Positions 8,714 to 16,118 of a DNA stretch of 42,309 nt are shown here, piece after piece. The stretch's first letter is position 1. Every line of letters starts with the position of its first letter. The stretch is taken from positions 1 through 42,309 of the forward strand of contig NZ_CALDDG010000075.1 of assembly GCF_937936435.1 (NCBI RefSeq). Direction: 5' to 3'. The translations under genes were made by a program, and so were the position numbers. Origin of the DNA: an uncultured Sulfuricurvum sp. (lineage in GTDB: Bacteria; Campylobacterota; Campylobacteria; Campylobacterales; Sulfurimonadaceae). The notes beneath the pieces were generated by a model, which had not been told where the DNA came from, made no database searches, and was given only the letters and a program-made list of their open reading frames with translations.

Positions 8714-9122
8714 CTTCCCATGCTCCCATCAGTAAATCGACCTTGCGCAAGCACGCACTGTAGATCATCATAGACGGAATCGCTACCAGCAGCCCCAACG
8801 CCGTCGCTTTAAGCGCCAGTGAAAGTCCGATCACTACTGCCGAAGGTTCCATTCCCCCGCTTTGTCCGATCTCATAAAATACCACCATGATTCCCGCTAC
8901 CGTTCCGAGCAATCCGACATAAGGTGCGTTCGATCCGATCACCGAAATAGCCGTAAGATTTCGCGTCAATGCCGCTTCTGCCTGATTTTTCGTCGAATAG
9001 TGTTCGATGCTGATTCTGCGATAGTAGAAATAGCGTTCGATTCCATACGCAATCGCGATAACGCTCATCAATCCTAAAATCCCCAATGTCGCATAATCGA
9101 CCGCCAATTTTAATGCTTCCAT
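8700..9122 (-). CDS. exbB: ExbB proton-channel subunit of the TonB complex
   Basis: A 140-residue ExbB/MotA/TolQ protein with three hydrophobic helices (about 12-30, 62-85 and 100-125). The conserved loop and pore segment is IGSNAPYVGLLGTVAGIM followed by GLSLALKATALGLLVAIP. I chose the ATG at 9122 over the one at 9128. An AGGAG at 9129-9133 touches the first ATG directly but sits six bases before the second. The gene starts about 50 bases after piuC on the same strand with no terminator in the gap, so it probably belongs to the iron operon headed by the receptor. Confidence 0.93.
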   Translation of the reverse strand: MEALKLAVDYATLGILGLMSVIAIAYGIERYFYYRRISIEHYSTKNQAEAALTRNLTAISVIGSNAPYVGLLGTVAGIMVVFYEIGQSGGMEPSAVVIGLSLALKATALGLLVAIPSMMIYSACLRKVDLLMGAWEDARA

Positions 9123-9172
9123 ATTCATCTCCTATGTTGTAGTATTATTTCGTCATCCCTACGCAGAATCGA

Positions 9173-9856
9173 TTAGGTGTCTGCCCATGTTCGAAGCAGA
9201 TTATGATAGATACTGGTCAGTTTCACCGTGTCTTCATCATCTCCAAGACGCTCTCGAAATGCGATAATCGACATGTCCAGATCAAACAGTATCCGCCGTT
9301 GATCGGTCAGGCGTATCATGCTCTCCAGCCATGTAAAACACGAAATCCGCGCCCCGCGTGTCACAGGCTCTACCCTATGCACGCTCGACGAAGGATAAAG
9401 AACCATGTCGCCTGCGGGAAGCTTGACGATTTGCGATCCAAACGTATCTTCAATCACCAATTCTCCCCCGTCGTACTCCTCCGGATCGGAGAAAAAGAGG
9501 GTAAAAGAGAGATCGCTTCGAACCCGCTTGCCTCCGCCTCTGAGTGTTCGAACTGCATTGTCGACATGATTTCCGAACGTGTTGAATTCCCCCGTATAAC
9601 AGTTGAATAACGGCGGAAATATCTTTTTCGGCAATGCCGCCGTAAAAAAAAGGGCGTTGTTGCTCAACGCATCCAAAATGATCTGCTGTAAAGCGATCGC
9701 CGATTCCGAATCTTCGGGAAGCTGAAGATTGTTTTTTGCTTTTGCCGCCTGCGTACCGCTGGTGACATTGCCGTCCACCCACGTCGAAGCACTAAGCAAT
9801 TCCCGACACTGCGCAACTTGTTCTTGGGTAAGAACGTTGGGTATATGGAGTAACAT
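9173..9856 (-). CDS. piuC: PiuC/YbiX-type Fe(II)/2-oxoglutarate PKHD hydroxylase
   Basis: This 227-residue protein belongs to the PKHD-type dioxygenases found next to catecholate siderophore receptors (ybiX beside fiu in E. coli, piuC beside piuA in Pseudomonas). Iron ligands are His97, Asp99 (GNHVDNAV) and His160 (SSSVHRVEPV). Arg170 is in the position that usually binds 2-oxoglutarate. The start is the ATG at 9856, preceded by AAGGA. The frame stays open upstream into the receptor gene, but that part is a shadow, and MLLHIPNVL is the normal family N-terminus. The substrate of these enzymes is not settled; a siderophore-related molecule is the usual suggestion. A large hairpin lies just before its ribosome binding site. 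Confidence 0.92.
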   Translation of the reverse strand: MLLHIPNVLTQEQVAQCRELLSASTWVDGNVTSGTQAAKAKNNLQLPEDSESAIALQQIILDALSNNALFFTAALPKKIFPPLFNCYTGEFNTFGNHVDNAVRTLRGGGKRVRSDLSFTLFFSDPEEYDGGELVIEDTFGSQIVKLPAGDMVLYPSSSVHRVEPVTRGARISCFTWLESMIRLTDQRRILFDLDMSIIAFRERLGDDEDTVKLTSIYHNLLRTWADT

Positions 9857-9873
9857 CCGTTTTCCTTTGCCTA

Positions 9874-9916
9874 AGTTTTGAAGCCAAAACATCTTCTCTG
9901 TTCTGGCTTCAAAACT
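9874..9916 (-). repeat. 17-bp inverted repeat between receptor and piuC genes
   Basis: Arms 9874-9890 and 9900-9916 are complementary at 16 of 17 positions (the exception is a G-U pair in the minus-strand RNA), with a 9-nt loop. The stem ends about 10 bases before the piuC ribosome binding site. No T-run follows, so it is probably an RNA processing or stabilising hairpin, or one half of an attenuator with the overlapping hairpin at 9915-9928. Confidence 0.75.
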
Positions 9917-9928
9917 CCCGGGCGGGAG
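9915..9928 (-). terminator. Short GC-rich hairpin plus TTTT after the receptor gene (possible attenuator)
   Basis: On the minus strand CTCCCG-CC-CGGGAG is followed directly by TTTTG, eight bases after the receptor stop. It looks like a weak intrinsic terminator. Its last two stem bases are also the first two of the larger 9874-9916 stem, so both cannot form completely at once. This could set the ratio of receptor to piuC/exbBD/tonB mRNA (inference). Confidence 0.45.
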
Positions 9929-9935
9929 ATTGAAT

Positions 9936-12221
9936 TTAAAAGAATTTGTAATCCAGCGTGATCTGAGCCGTTCTGCCCGTCGCCGGAACGACAAAGCCTC
10001 CGTTGATGTATGCCGCGTCATAATAGGTTTTATCCAATAGATTTTTGACATTCAGCTGTATCGAATACGTTTTTTGGGTATAAGCGATCATCCCGTCATA
10101 GCGGATATAACTCGGTGCGATATTCGGATTGAACGTTGTAGCCGTACCATAGCTGTAAACAGCCCGTTCACCTTTTCCTTCCATGCCTCCGCCGACTTTC
10201 CAACCTCCGCCGAGTTTATAGGTCGTCCAGAGATTAAACGTATAATCCGTCGAGTTCGGCGGACGTTCCCCCTCATAAACGGTACTTTTTCCCGGAGCGA
10301 CTTCATCGACTTCGGGGTCCATCAATGCGACACCCGCAAAAATATCCCAGTTTTCGCTCAAGCGCCCCGCCGCTTCAAGCTCGATTCCGTCCGTGTGGCG
10401 TTTTTTACTCAAAATAGGATTGCTTGAAGCACTGCTGACATCGGTATTGCGTTCCCACTCTTTGATCGTACGGTAAATGGAAGTCCGCAACGACAAATCT
10501 CCTTCGAACAATTCCCATTTTGCTCCCAATTCATAAGTCTCGCTCCGTTCGGGATCGTATGCGTTGGAAAACGAGTACAGATCTCCCGTCGTATTAAACG
10601 AATTGTTCCAAGCAAGATAATAGTGCTGATTTGAGCTCGGTTGATACGATAATCCGGCACGGTAACTCATCTCGTTGAAATGAAGTTCTCCCGTTTTTGC
10701 CATATCCGATCCGAAGTAATCCATACTGAGCCAGTCTTTACGAAAACCTGCCATCACTTTCCAATTCGGAACCACTTCGACGACATCTTGTGCATACAAG
10801 GCCAAAGTACGCCCTTTATATCCGCCGCTGAGATTGCGTTCGGTATTTCCATAGACTGCTTTATAAGCAGCCGGTAAAGTTGAACCCGACTCTGCCGTCG
10901 TCGGCATAGATGCCGCCCATCGTGTCCCCGACGTAGAATACTGATACCAGATTCCGTTGCTTCCGAGTGCTCTGTCCCCGTTAGCAGGAGCAACCGGAAG
11001 ACCGTTTGACGCACTATCGGCCAGTGCTATATTCGGATAGTACGATGAAAGACCGTCATGCCCCCACCGTTTTTGTTCCTCGCGCAAATATTCCGTTCCG
11101 ACCAGCGCCTCGTGTTTGAGCCCCAGAGCCTCGAATTTGGTCGTAAAATCGTTTTGCCACGTATCGGTTCTCTCTTTCGCACCGTTTCCTTTCGTTCCCC
11201 GCGTGATCGTATCGTCCGGGCCGCTCGAAGTATCATACCCTCCCGGTGCGGTTGCCCAGTTATCCCGCAAATAATCGGCATGACGAATCACGGAGCGTAA
11301 TTTTGTATCCGGCGAAAACTTATGGGTATAGGTTGCCGTCGTGATATTGACGCGGTTATCCTCGAAATCGTCCGTGAATCCGTAATAGACTTCGTTTCCG
11401 ACATCGGCCGGACGCTGCGTCGCCCGATCAAACGGAACTCCGTAGTCGGGAGTAATATGGGTTTTCAAGTAAAAATGCGAAAGACTGAATTCATTATCGG
11501 TATTCAAACCGAACGTAATGGTAGGGGCCACACCGTAAGATTCGTTATACACGTCATTTCGCGTACTTCCCGAATCCATCCCCATAGCGTTAAGACGAAA
11601 TGCCGTCGTATCGTTGAGCATTACATTGATATCGGTAGATATCCGTTTATACTCATCCGTACCGACAGTCATCGATAAGGTTCCAAAGTTTTCCGCTTCG
11701 GCATCTTTGCTTACTTGGTTGATGACACCGCCCGCCTGACCGCGCCCGAACAGCATGGCCGCTCCTCCGCGCAAAACATCAATCGATTCAAGATTGAAGG
11801 TATCACGGTTATACTGAGCGACATCGCGTATCCCGTCGAGATACAAATCTCCGAACGTATAAAACCCGCGAAGATTCATGTTGTCACCGATACGTCCCCC
11901 TTCCGCAGCATTAAAGGTTAATCCTGAAACATTACTCAACGCCTCTTTTAGGGTAAACTCCGATTTATCATGCAAAAGTTCTTTGGTGACAACCGTAATC
12001 GCCTGAGGGACATCATGGGCCAACTGTCCGGTTTTGGCTGTTTTAGAAATACCCGGCTGATAACGGGGCAATTCAATCTCGATATTTTCAGAAATATCGA
12101 TCGCTTTGATCGTGGCATTCGAATCAGCGGAATCCGCCAACAATGAACTCGCACTCATACTCAACAGCATCGCGCCGATAGGAAGCGTACGTGATTTTAA
12201 AAAACGACTGTGATAGGCCAT
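9936..12221 (-). CDS. TonB-dependent catecholate siderophore receptor (Fiu/PiuA-like)
   Basis: The 761-residue protein is a full-length outer-membrane TonB-dependent receptor. It has a signal peptide (about 1-28, ending SSLLADS), a plug domain with DVPQAITVVTKELL and the NLRGF / LDGIRD / VDVLRGGAAMLFGRGQAGG pattern of siderophore receptors, and a 22-strand-type barrel ending in the aromatic-terminated ITLDYKFF. Adjacency to piuC and exbBD-tonB matches the fiu-ybiX / piuA-piuC pairing and points to ferric catecholate uptake. I chose the ATG at 12221, five bases after AAGGAG; an in-frame GTG two codons earlier overlaps that site. Two Fur-box-like sequences lie 65-140 bases upstream, so iron repression is likely. 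Confidence 0.92.
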   Translation of the reverse strand: MAYHSRFLKSRTLPIGAMLLSMSASSLLADSADSNATIKAIDISENIEIELPRYQPGISKTAKTGQLAHDVPQAITVVTKELLHDKSEFTLKEALSNVSGLTFNAAEGGRIGDNMNLRGFYTFGDLYLDGIRDVAQYNRDTFNLESIDVLRGGAAMLFGRGQAGGVINQVSKDAEAENFGTLSMTVGTDEYKRISTDINVMLNDTTAFRLNAMGMDSGSTRNDVYNESYGVAPTITFGLNTDNEFSLSHFYLKTHITPDYGVPFDRATQRPADVGNEVYYGFTDDFEDNRVNITTATYTHKFSPDTKLRSVIRHADYLRDNWATAPGGYDTSSGPDDTITRGTKGNGAKERTDTWQNDFTTKFEALGLKHEALVGTEYLREEQKRWGHDGLSSYYPNIALADSASNGLPVAPANGDRALGSNGIWYQYSTSGTRWAASMPTTAESGSTLPAAYKAVYGNTERNLSGGYKGRTLALYAQDVVEVVPNWKVMAGFRKDWLSMDYFGSDMAKTGELHFNEMSYRAGLSYQPSSNQHYYLAWNNSFNTTGDLYSFSNAYDPERSETYELGAKWELFEGDLSLRTSIYRTIKEWERNTDVSSASSNPILSKKRHTDGIELEAAGRLSENWDIFAGVALMDPEVDEVAPGKSTVYEGERPPNSTDYTFNLWTTYKLGGGWKVGGGMEGKGERAVYSYGTATTFNPNIAPSYIRYDGMIAYTQKTYSIQLNVKNLLDKTYYDAAYINGGFVVPATGRTAQITLDYKFF

Positions 12222-12286
12222 AGGCACTCCTTAAGTTTTGGAAGTGGCTGGCTACAGGCGTGTCGCGTTGGCTGGCTATTAAATAT

Positions 12287-12307
12287 AAATGATAATTAAT
12301 TTCATTT
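12287..12307. promoter_or_regulatory. Fur-box-like palindrome, proximal
   Basis: AAATGA and TCATTT arms flank an AT-rich centre containing ATGATAAT, the core half of the Fur consensus GATAATGATAATCATTATC. My best alignment gives about 13 of 19 matches. It sits about 66-86 bases upstream of the siderophore receptor ATG, where it could block transcription. Confidence 0.55.
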
Positions 12308-12340
12308 ATGGAAGCATAGCGTTATTTATCGCTTTGTGTC

Positions 12341-12359
12341 AATAGTGATAAGCATTATT
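12341..12359. promoter_or_regulatory. Fur box overlapping the -35 of the siderophore receptor promoter
   Basis: AATAGTGATAAGCATTATT matches the 19-bp Fur consensus at 15 positions. On the minus strand it overlaps a TTGACA (12337-12342) with a TATGCT 18 bases downstream. This is a standard repressor position for the fiu-piuC-exbBD-tonB operon. Confidence 0.7.
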
Positions 12360-12411
12360 AAATAAGCAAGTTTTAGAGTTTAAGCTAGGGTTAATGAGAT
12401 AGCGCTGGAAG

Positions 12412-12427
12412 CTACCCTTTCGGGTAG
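12412..12427 (-). terminator. GAAA-tetraloop hairpin right after a TonB receptor gene
   Basis: On the minus strand CTACCC-GAAA-GGGTAG starts one base after the stop codon of the second receptor. There is no downstream T-run, so it may be a mRNA 3' end stabiliser or a non-canonical terminator rather than a classic intrinsic one. Confidence 0.35.
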
Positions 12428-12428
12428 A

Positions 12429-14525
12429 CTACCATTTTCCTTCGAGTTTCAGGAGAATCTGAGGTTGCGATTTCTCTTTATCAATTTGCGTTTGAGTCAA
12501 AACACCTGATGTATCGTACTGTTTGGAGGTGGTCGTAATCGTAGCCGAAGTGATATTTTTCAGATTAAGACCCAATTTGAAAGTCGAATCAAGCCGTTTT
12601 TTGGCATACAAATCCAGAGTACCGTACCCCTGCTGCGATTCGGAAAATCCGTTTTCATCGATCGGATCGTCATATCCTCCGACATATCGGTATGCCGCGC
12701 CGTAGGTCAAACGATAGCTCTGAAGGGTATGATCGATACCGATATTATAAAGATAGTCGCTCGTTTGCTTGATCGGACGTTTCATCCCGGTAGCCGAATT
12801 CCGCAGAGAAGAGTCTTGGATCGTCGCATTGGCAAATACGCCAAGCCCGCTCACAAGAACGTCCAGAGATTTTTTCAGTTCCAGCTCCATCCCCCAGAGT
12901 TTTCCGTTTCCGACATTTTCAGGACGCTGGATATATCGGCTGCTGAGAGTATCGAAAAAAGTATACTTTTCAATCTTGTCTTGTATGTCACGATAAAACC
13001 CGCCGATACTCACAATGCCTTTGTCTTCGAAATAATGCTCCGCTCGTACTTCATAACTGAGTGCCTTCTCTTCTCTCAGATTCGGATTCCCCGTTTTATC
13101 CGGATGATGAAGGTCGTTTTGATCGAGTGAGCTGTCGGTACTGGAAGAGAGTTCGTCAAAACGGGGAAGTTTGACCGTCTTGGCTACGCTTGCTCTGAGA
13201 TTGTCTTGCGGAGTCAGTTTATAGAGCAAATGCAATGACGGGGCCAAATATTCGATGTTGGAACTGCCTCTGTAGTCACGGTGGACACTCTCATACCTCA
13301 ACCCCGGAGTTACGACGACGTTTTCGCCGAACCCGATTTCATCCTGAGCATAAAGCGCACCGCGATCTTCGCGTATCGAATCGCTGTCCAGCGGGTCTGT
13401 CGTGTCCGTACCGTTCAACGTTCTGCGAACACTGTCCTCTTGGGTGAAACGACGCAGATTGGTTCCCACTTTGATAAAATGGTCTCCCGCGGCCACCGAA
13501 TAACTCCCGTCCGCTCCGAACACCCGAAACGTACTCTCATCATCCTGTGTCGTTATCTTCGATGTCGGCAGAGTCTGAACCGATTCGCTCTCGCCGTCAT
13601 CATCGCCTTGATGAAATTTCAGTTTCCATTCGATCAGTTCGGTGCCTGAGAGATGATGCTGCCCCCCTATCTTCGTCCGCAAAATCATCCCGTTTGATTT
13701 ATCCGTATTATGAATCAGCGTGTTCACACTGCTTGAACCATCCGTATAACCCGTCTTTTGGGTTTTATTTTGGGAATTATTCAGCATCATTAAGCCGTCA
13801 AAGGTATACTTGTCTTTCGATGAAGGGGTATAGATCAGCTTTGTCGTCAGATTGAGCGACTGATCGCGAAATTCATCGTTTTGGAATTGGTCGCTGTAGG
13901 TCAGAGGCTCATCGATACGGATTGACGAGGTGTCCGATTTTCGGTTATCGGAAATCGTGGCATTAACAAGATACGACACGGCACCCGTTTTTCCTTCGTG
14001 CTGTGCGAAAAGGGTACTCATCGGAACGTCGTCGTACAATCCGAATGTCAGTTTAGCGCTGCTGGCACCTTGCGATTTGGGTTTTTTCAAAACGATATTG
14101 ACTATCCCGCCCATCGCTTCGGCAGTGTACTCTGCCGAACCGTTGGTCATCACTTCGACCCGTTCGATCATGTCGGGAGATATTTGTTCCAGCGGACTGA
14201 CACGGCGTTTGGAACTGGTGGAGACCTCTTCGCCGTCAATCAGAACTTTCGTATACCCTTTTCCCGGTTCTCCCTTCTTTTTTCCATCCGAAATCGTAAC
14301 TCCCGGGGTTCGTTTGAGGATTTCGAGTGCATTGAGATCTCCGTAACGGGTCAACTCTTCGCCGCTGATTATTTTTTTGGCGATGGAGTTTTCCTGGCGC
14401 TCTTCCATCACATTGGCGTGATCTTCGACCTGAATCTTTTCGAGGACGACTGCCTCTTGGGCCGACAGATGTGAGGCACTCAACGCTGACAAAACAAACA
14501 ATGGGATAATCGGAGGGTATTTCAA
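12429..14525 (-). CDS. TonB-dependent outer-membrane receptor, substrate unknown
   Basis: A 698-residue receptor with a signal peptide (about 1-22, SALSASHLSAQ), a TonB-box-like segment (VVLEKIQVE), and a plug domain (LNALEILKRTPGVTIS, KVLIDGEEVS, IERVEVMTNGSAEYTAEAMGGIVNIVLKK). The rest is a large barrel ending LLKLEGKW. The plug resembles those of receptors paired with the OMP_b-brl_3 type barrel rather than classic siderophore receptors. I cannot name a substrate. The start is TTG at 14525, with AGGA seven bases upstream and a stop codon in frame just before; no ATG fits the signal peptide. It is upstream of the Fur-controlled promoter region on the same strand but is separated by a hairpin and about 200 bases. 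Confidence 0.87.
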   Translation of the reverse strand: MKYPPIIPLFVLSALSASHLSAQEAVVLEKIQVEDHANVMEERQENSIAKKIISGEELTRYGDLNALEILKRTPGVTISDGKKKGEPGKGYTKVLIDGEEVSTSSKRRVSPLEQISPDMIERVEVMTNGSAEYTAEAMGGIVNIVLKKPKSQGASSAKLTFGLYDDVPMSTLFAQHEGKTGAVSYLVNATISDNRKSDTSSIRIDEPLTYSDQFQNDEFRDQSLNLTTKLIYTPSSKDKYTFDGLMMLNNSQNKTQKTGYTDGSSSVNTLIHNTDKSNGMILRTKIGGQHHLSGTELIEWKLKFHQGDDDGESESVQTLPTSKITTQDDESTFRVFGADGSYSVAAGDHFIKVGTNLRRFTQEDSVRRTLNGTDTTDPLDSDSIREDRGALYAQDEIGFGENVVVTPGLRYESVHRDYRGSSNIEYLAPSLHLLYKLTPQDNLRASVAKTVKLPRFDELSSSTDSSLDQNDLHHPDKTGNPNLREEKALSYEVRAEHYFEDKGIVSIGGFYRDIQDKIEKYTFFDTLSSRYIQRPENVGNGKLWGMELELKKSLDVLVSGLGVFANATIQDSSLRNSATGMKRPIKQTSDYLYNIGIDHTLQSYRLTYGAAYRYVGGYDDPIDENGFSESQQGYGTLDLYAKKRLDSTFKLGLNLKNITSATITTTSKQYDTSGVLTQTQIDKEKSQPQILLKLEGKW

Positions 14526-14599
14526 GATCTATCCTAAATACTATATAGGTATGTAAACGAACGATATTTTATCCTACCGAAAAATAAAATCCTTTTCGG

Positions 14600-14642
14600 T
14601 TAACATCTCGTTAATGTAATCATAAAACTATCGGATTACAAT
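14600..14642 (+). promoter_or_regulatory. Promoter with OmpR-type direct repeat, upstream of the 50-aa protein and TolC-MacAB
   Basis: TTAACAT-ctcg-TTAATGT (14600-14617) is a direct repeat with an 11-bp period, as bound by OmpR/PhoB-class response regulators. It is followed after 19 bases by a TACAAT -10 (14637-14642). The repeat takes the place of a -35 box, suggesting activation. Confidence 0.4.
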
Positions 14643-14673
14643 AGGATTATCACAACTCCTGAAAGGAGCTACC

Positions 14674-14826
14674 ATGAAAGAGTTATGCAAACTCAAAAAA
14701 GGGGACGTTTCATCCAATTTAAAATCGATTATCGCCCTCACCGAGAAACCGAAGTTCATCTGCACCAAATGTGCCCGTGTCGCAAACGAAAAAAAATATC
14801 TGTGCGAACCGACAAAAATGAAATAA
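14674..14826 (+). CDS. Small four-cysteine protein, 50 aa
   Basis: A 50-residue ORF starts at ATG 14674 with a textbook GAAAGGAG six bases upstream and ends at TAA 14824-14826. It has Cys5, Cys30, Cys33 and Cys44. The centre, FICTKCARVA followed by KKYLC, looks like a compact zinc- or metal-binding knuckle, and the protein is strongly basic. I do not recognise a named family, though similar short CxxC proteins occur in Campylobacterota. It lies 71 bases before the TolC-like gene and shares its strand and probably its promoter, so it could be a small regulator or metal-responsive adaptor for the exporter (inference). The longer reading frame through this region in another phase is a shadow. 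Confidence 0.75.
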   Translation: MKELCKLKKGDVSSNLKSIIALTEKPKFICTKCARVANEKKYLCEPTKMK

Positions 14827-14838
14827 ACACCCAAACGG

Positions 14839-14891
14839 TTAAAACTCAATTAACAGATGTTGCCAAGATGTTACCGAAAGTAGATTACAAT
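14839..14891 (+). promoter_or_regulatory. Second response-regulator-like repeat region and -10 just before the TolC-like gene
   Basis: TTAAAAC-tcaa-TTAACAG (14839-14856) and AGATGTT-gcca-AGATGTT (14855-14872) are both 7+4+7 direct repeats with an 11-bp period. A TACAAT -10 lies at 14886-14891. Its expected start point is about 14898, the ATG itself, so the TolC mRNA from here could be leaderless. Confidence 0.35.
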
Positions 14892-14897
14892 CGAAGC

Positions 14898-16118
14898 ATG
14901 AAAATACAACAGCCCTTTTTGATTGCCGGGATTATCCCCCTACTCGTTTTGAGTCTGCAAGCAGACGATCTCTCATTGCTAAGTCCTGAAAAGCGTTCCC
15001 TGCTCTATCATGAACAAGAACGGATTGATGCCGAACACCAAAAACTCCGCTATAACTGGCTCTCTCCGATCAACCTGAGCGGAAGCTACAGCCGTGACAA
15101 AAGCGCGCAGGAAAACAGCGCTACCAGTACAACCGAAAGTTTGAGCGCATCCATAGCTCAGGATCTGTTCCGATCAGGGGGAATTACCTACCAAATCGCC
15201 TATGCCGATACCAAAAAACAAAGTGAAAACGATTCGTATAATCTTACCGTCTCCGATTTGAATCTTCAGCTGTTTACCGCTCTGCTCTCCTATCAGAAAA
15301 ACCGTTACGAGCTGGAACAAAGCCAAAAAAAACTGGATAACTACGATATCGAGATTTTTATCAAGCGCCAGTTATACGATGCCGGAAAAGCCGATATTAC
15401 CGAACTCAACAATGCATTAATGGATAAAAGTGCCGAACTGAAAACCTATGCGTCTCTTCGATACTCTATCGCGGAACAGCGTTATGCGATTGCAAAACTC
15501 AGCGACATCGATCCCGATCATTTCTCGCTGCCGACGTTTGAACTGATCCGAGAAGAGGATTATCTCAAAAATCGCCTCGATTTGCGCTATGCCCGTTCCC
15601 AAAGCGATATGTACGATAATCTCTACGGAGTGACCAAAAGCGGCTATTTTCCGACACTGACACTCAACGCCAGCACCGGATACCACTACTACGATTCCCA
15701 ATCATCGCTGGGAAAATACGACGGGTACGCCTACAGTACCGGCCTTGCACTTACACTGCCGCTCACCTACAACGCCTCCGCTACGATCCAGGAAGCCAAA
15801 GCAACCTATCTTAAACAGGTTGCCGATACCGCAGACAAAGAGCGAGACTCCAAAGCCTCGTACGGGCAATCGCTGGCACTTATCGACAGTTATCGCGAAT
15901 ACATCGAGATTACAACCAAAAATCTCTCTTTGTACGATGAACTGATCACCGTTACCAAAGCCGGAGTCGATACCGGCTATAAAACCGGATACGATCTTTT
16001 GACGCTCCAAAATACCAAGGCGATCGAAGAGTATACGATCAAGATCAACGAACTCAATATCCAGCTGGAACTCGCCAAACTCTATTTTGCCATTAACACC
16101 GCCAAGGAAACGTTATGA
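14898..16118 (+). CDS. TolC-family outer-membrane efflux protein
   Basis: A 406-residue TolC/OEP-like protein that forms the outer-membrane duct of a tripartite exporter. It has a signal peptide (about 1-22, MKIQQPFLIAG to LSLQADD) and long amphipathic coiled helices. There are two structural repeats, with barrel strands near LSGSYSRD and TLTLNASTGYHYYD. I set the start at ATG 14898 because it gives a clean signal peptide; the frame remains open upstream but that part overlaps the 50-aa gene. There is no good ribosome binding site, and a -10 box 7 bases upstream allows a leaderless message. The next gene (MacA-like) overlaps it by four bases. Confidence 0.88.
   Translation: MKIQQPFLIAGIIPLLVLSLQADDLSLLSPEKRSLLYHEQERIDAEHQKLRYNWLSPINLSGSYSRDKSAQENSATSTTESLSASIAQDLFRSGGITYQIAYADTKKQSENDSYNLTVSDLNLQLFTALLSYQKNRYELEQSQKKLDNYDIEIFIKRQLYDAGKADITELNNALMDKSAELKTYASLRYSIAEQRYAIAKLSDIDPDHFSLPTFELIREEDYLKNRLDLRYARSQSDMYDNLYGVTKSGYFPTLTLNASTGYHYYDSQSSLGKYDGYAYSTGLALTLPLTYNASATIQEAKATYLKQVADTADKERDSKASYGQSLALIDSYREYIEITTKNLSLYDELITVTKAGVDTGYKTGYDLLTLQNTKAIEEYTIKINELNIQLELAKLYFAINTAKETL

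Noticed and set aside
9857..10051. N-terminal extension of the PiuC reading frame into the receptor gene
   Set aside because: The family start MLLHIPN at 9856 has its own ribosome binding site, and the extension overlaps the receptor coding region.
12246..12278. Direct repeat GGCTGGCTA (12246-12254 and 12270-12278) in the receptor leader
   Set aside because: Only nine bases, two copies, no pattern of an insertion or attachment site; likely chance or minor leader structure.
14685..14897. Upstream in-frame extension of the TolC-like gene
   Set aside because: It overlaps the well-supported 50-aa gene in another frame and puts about 70 basic residues before a signal peptide.
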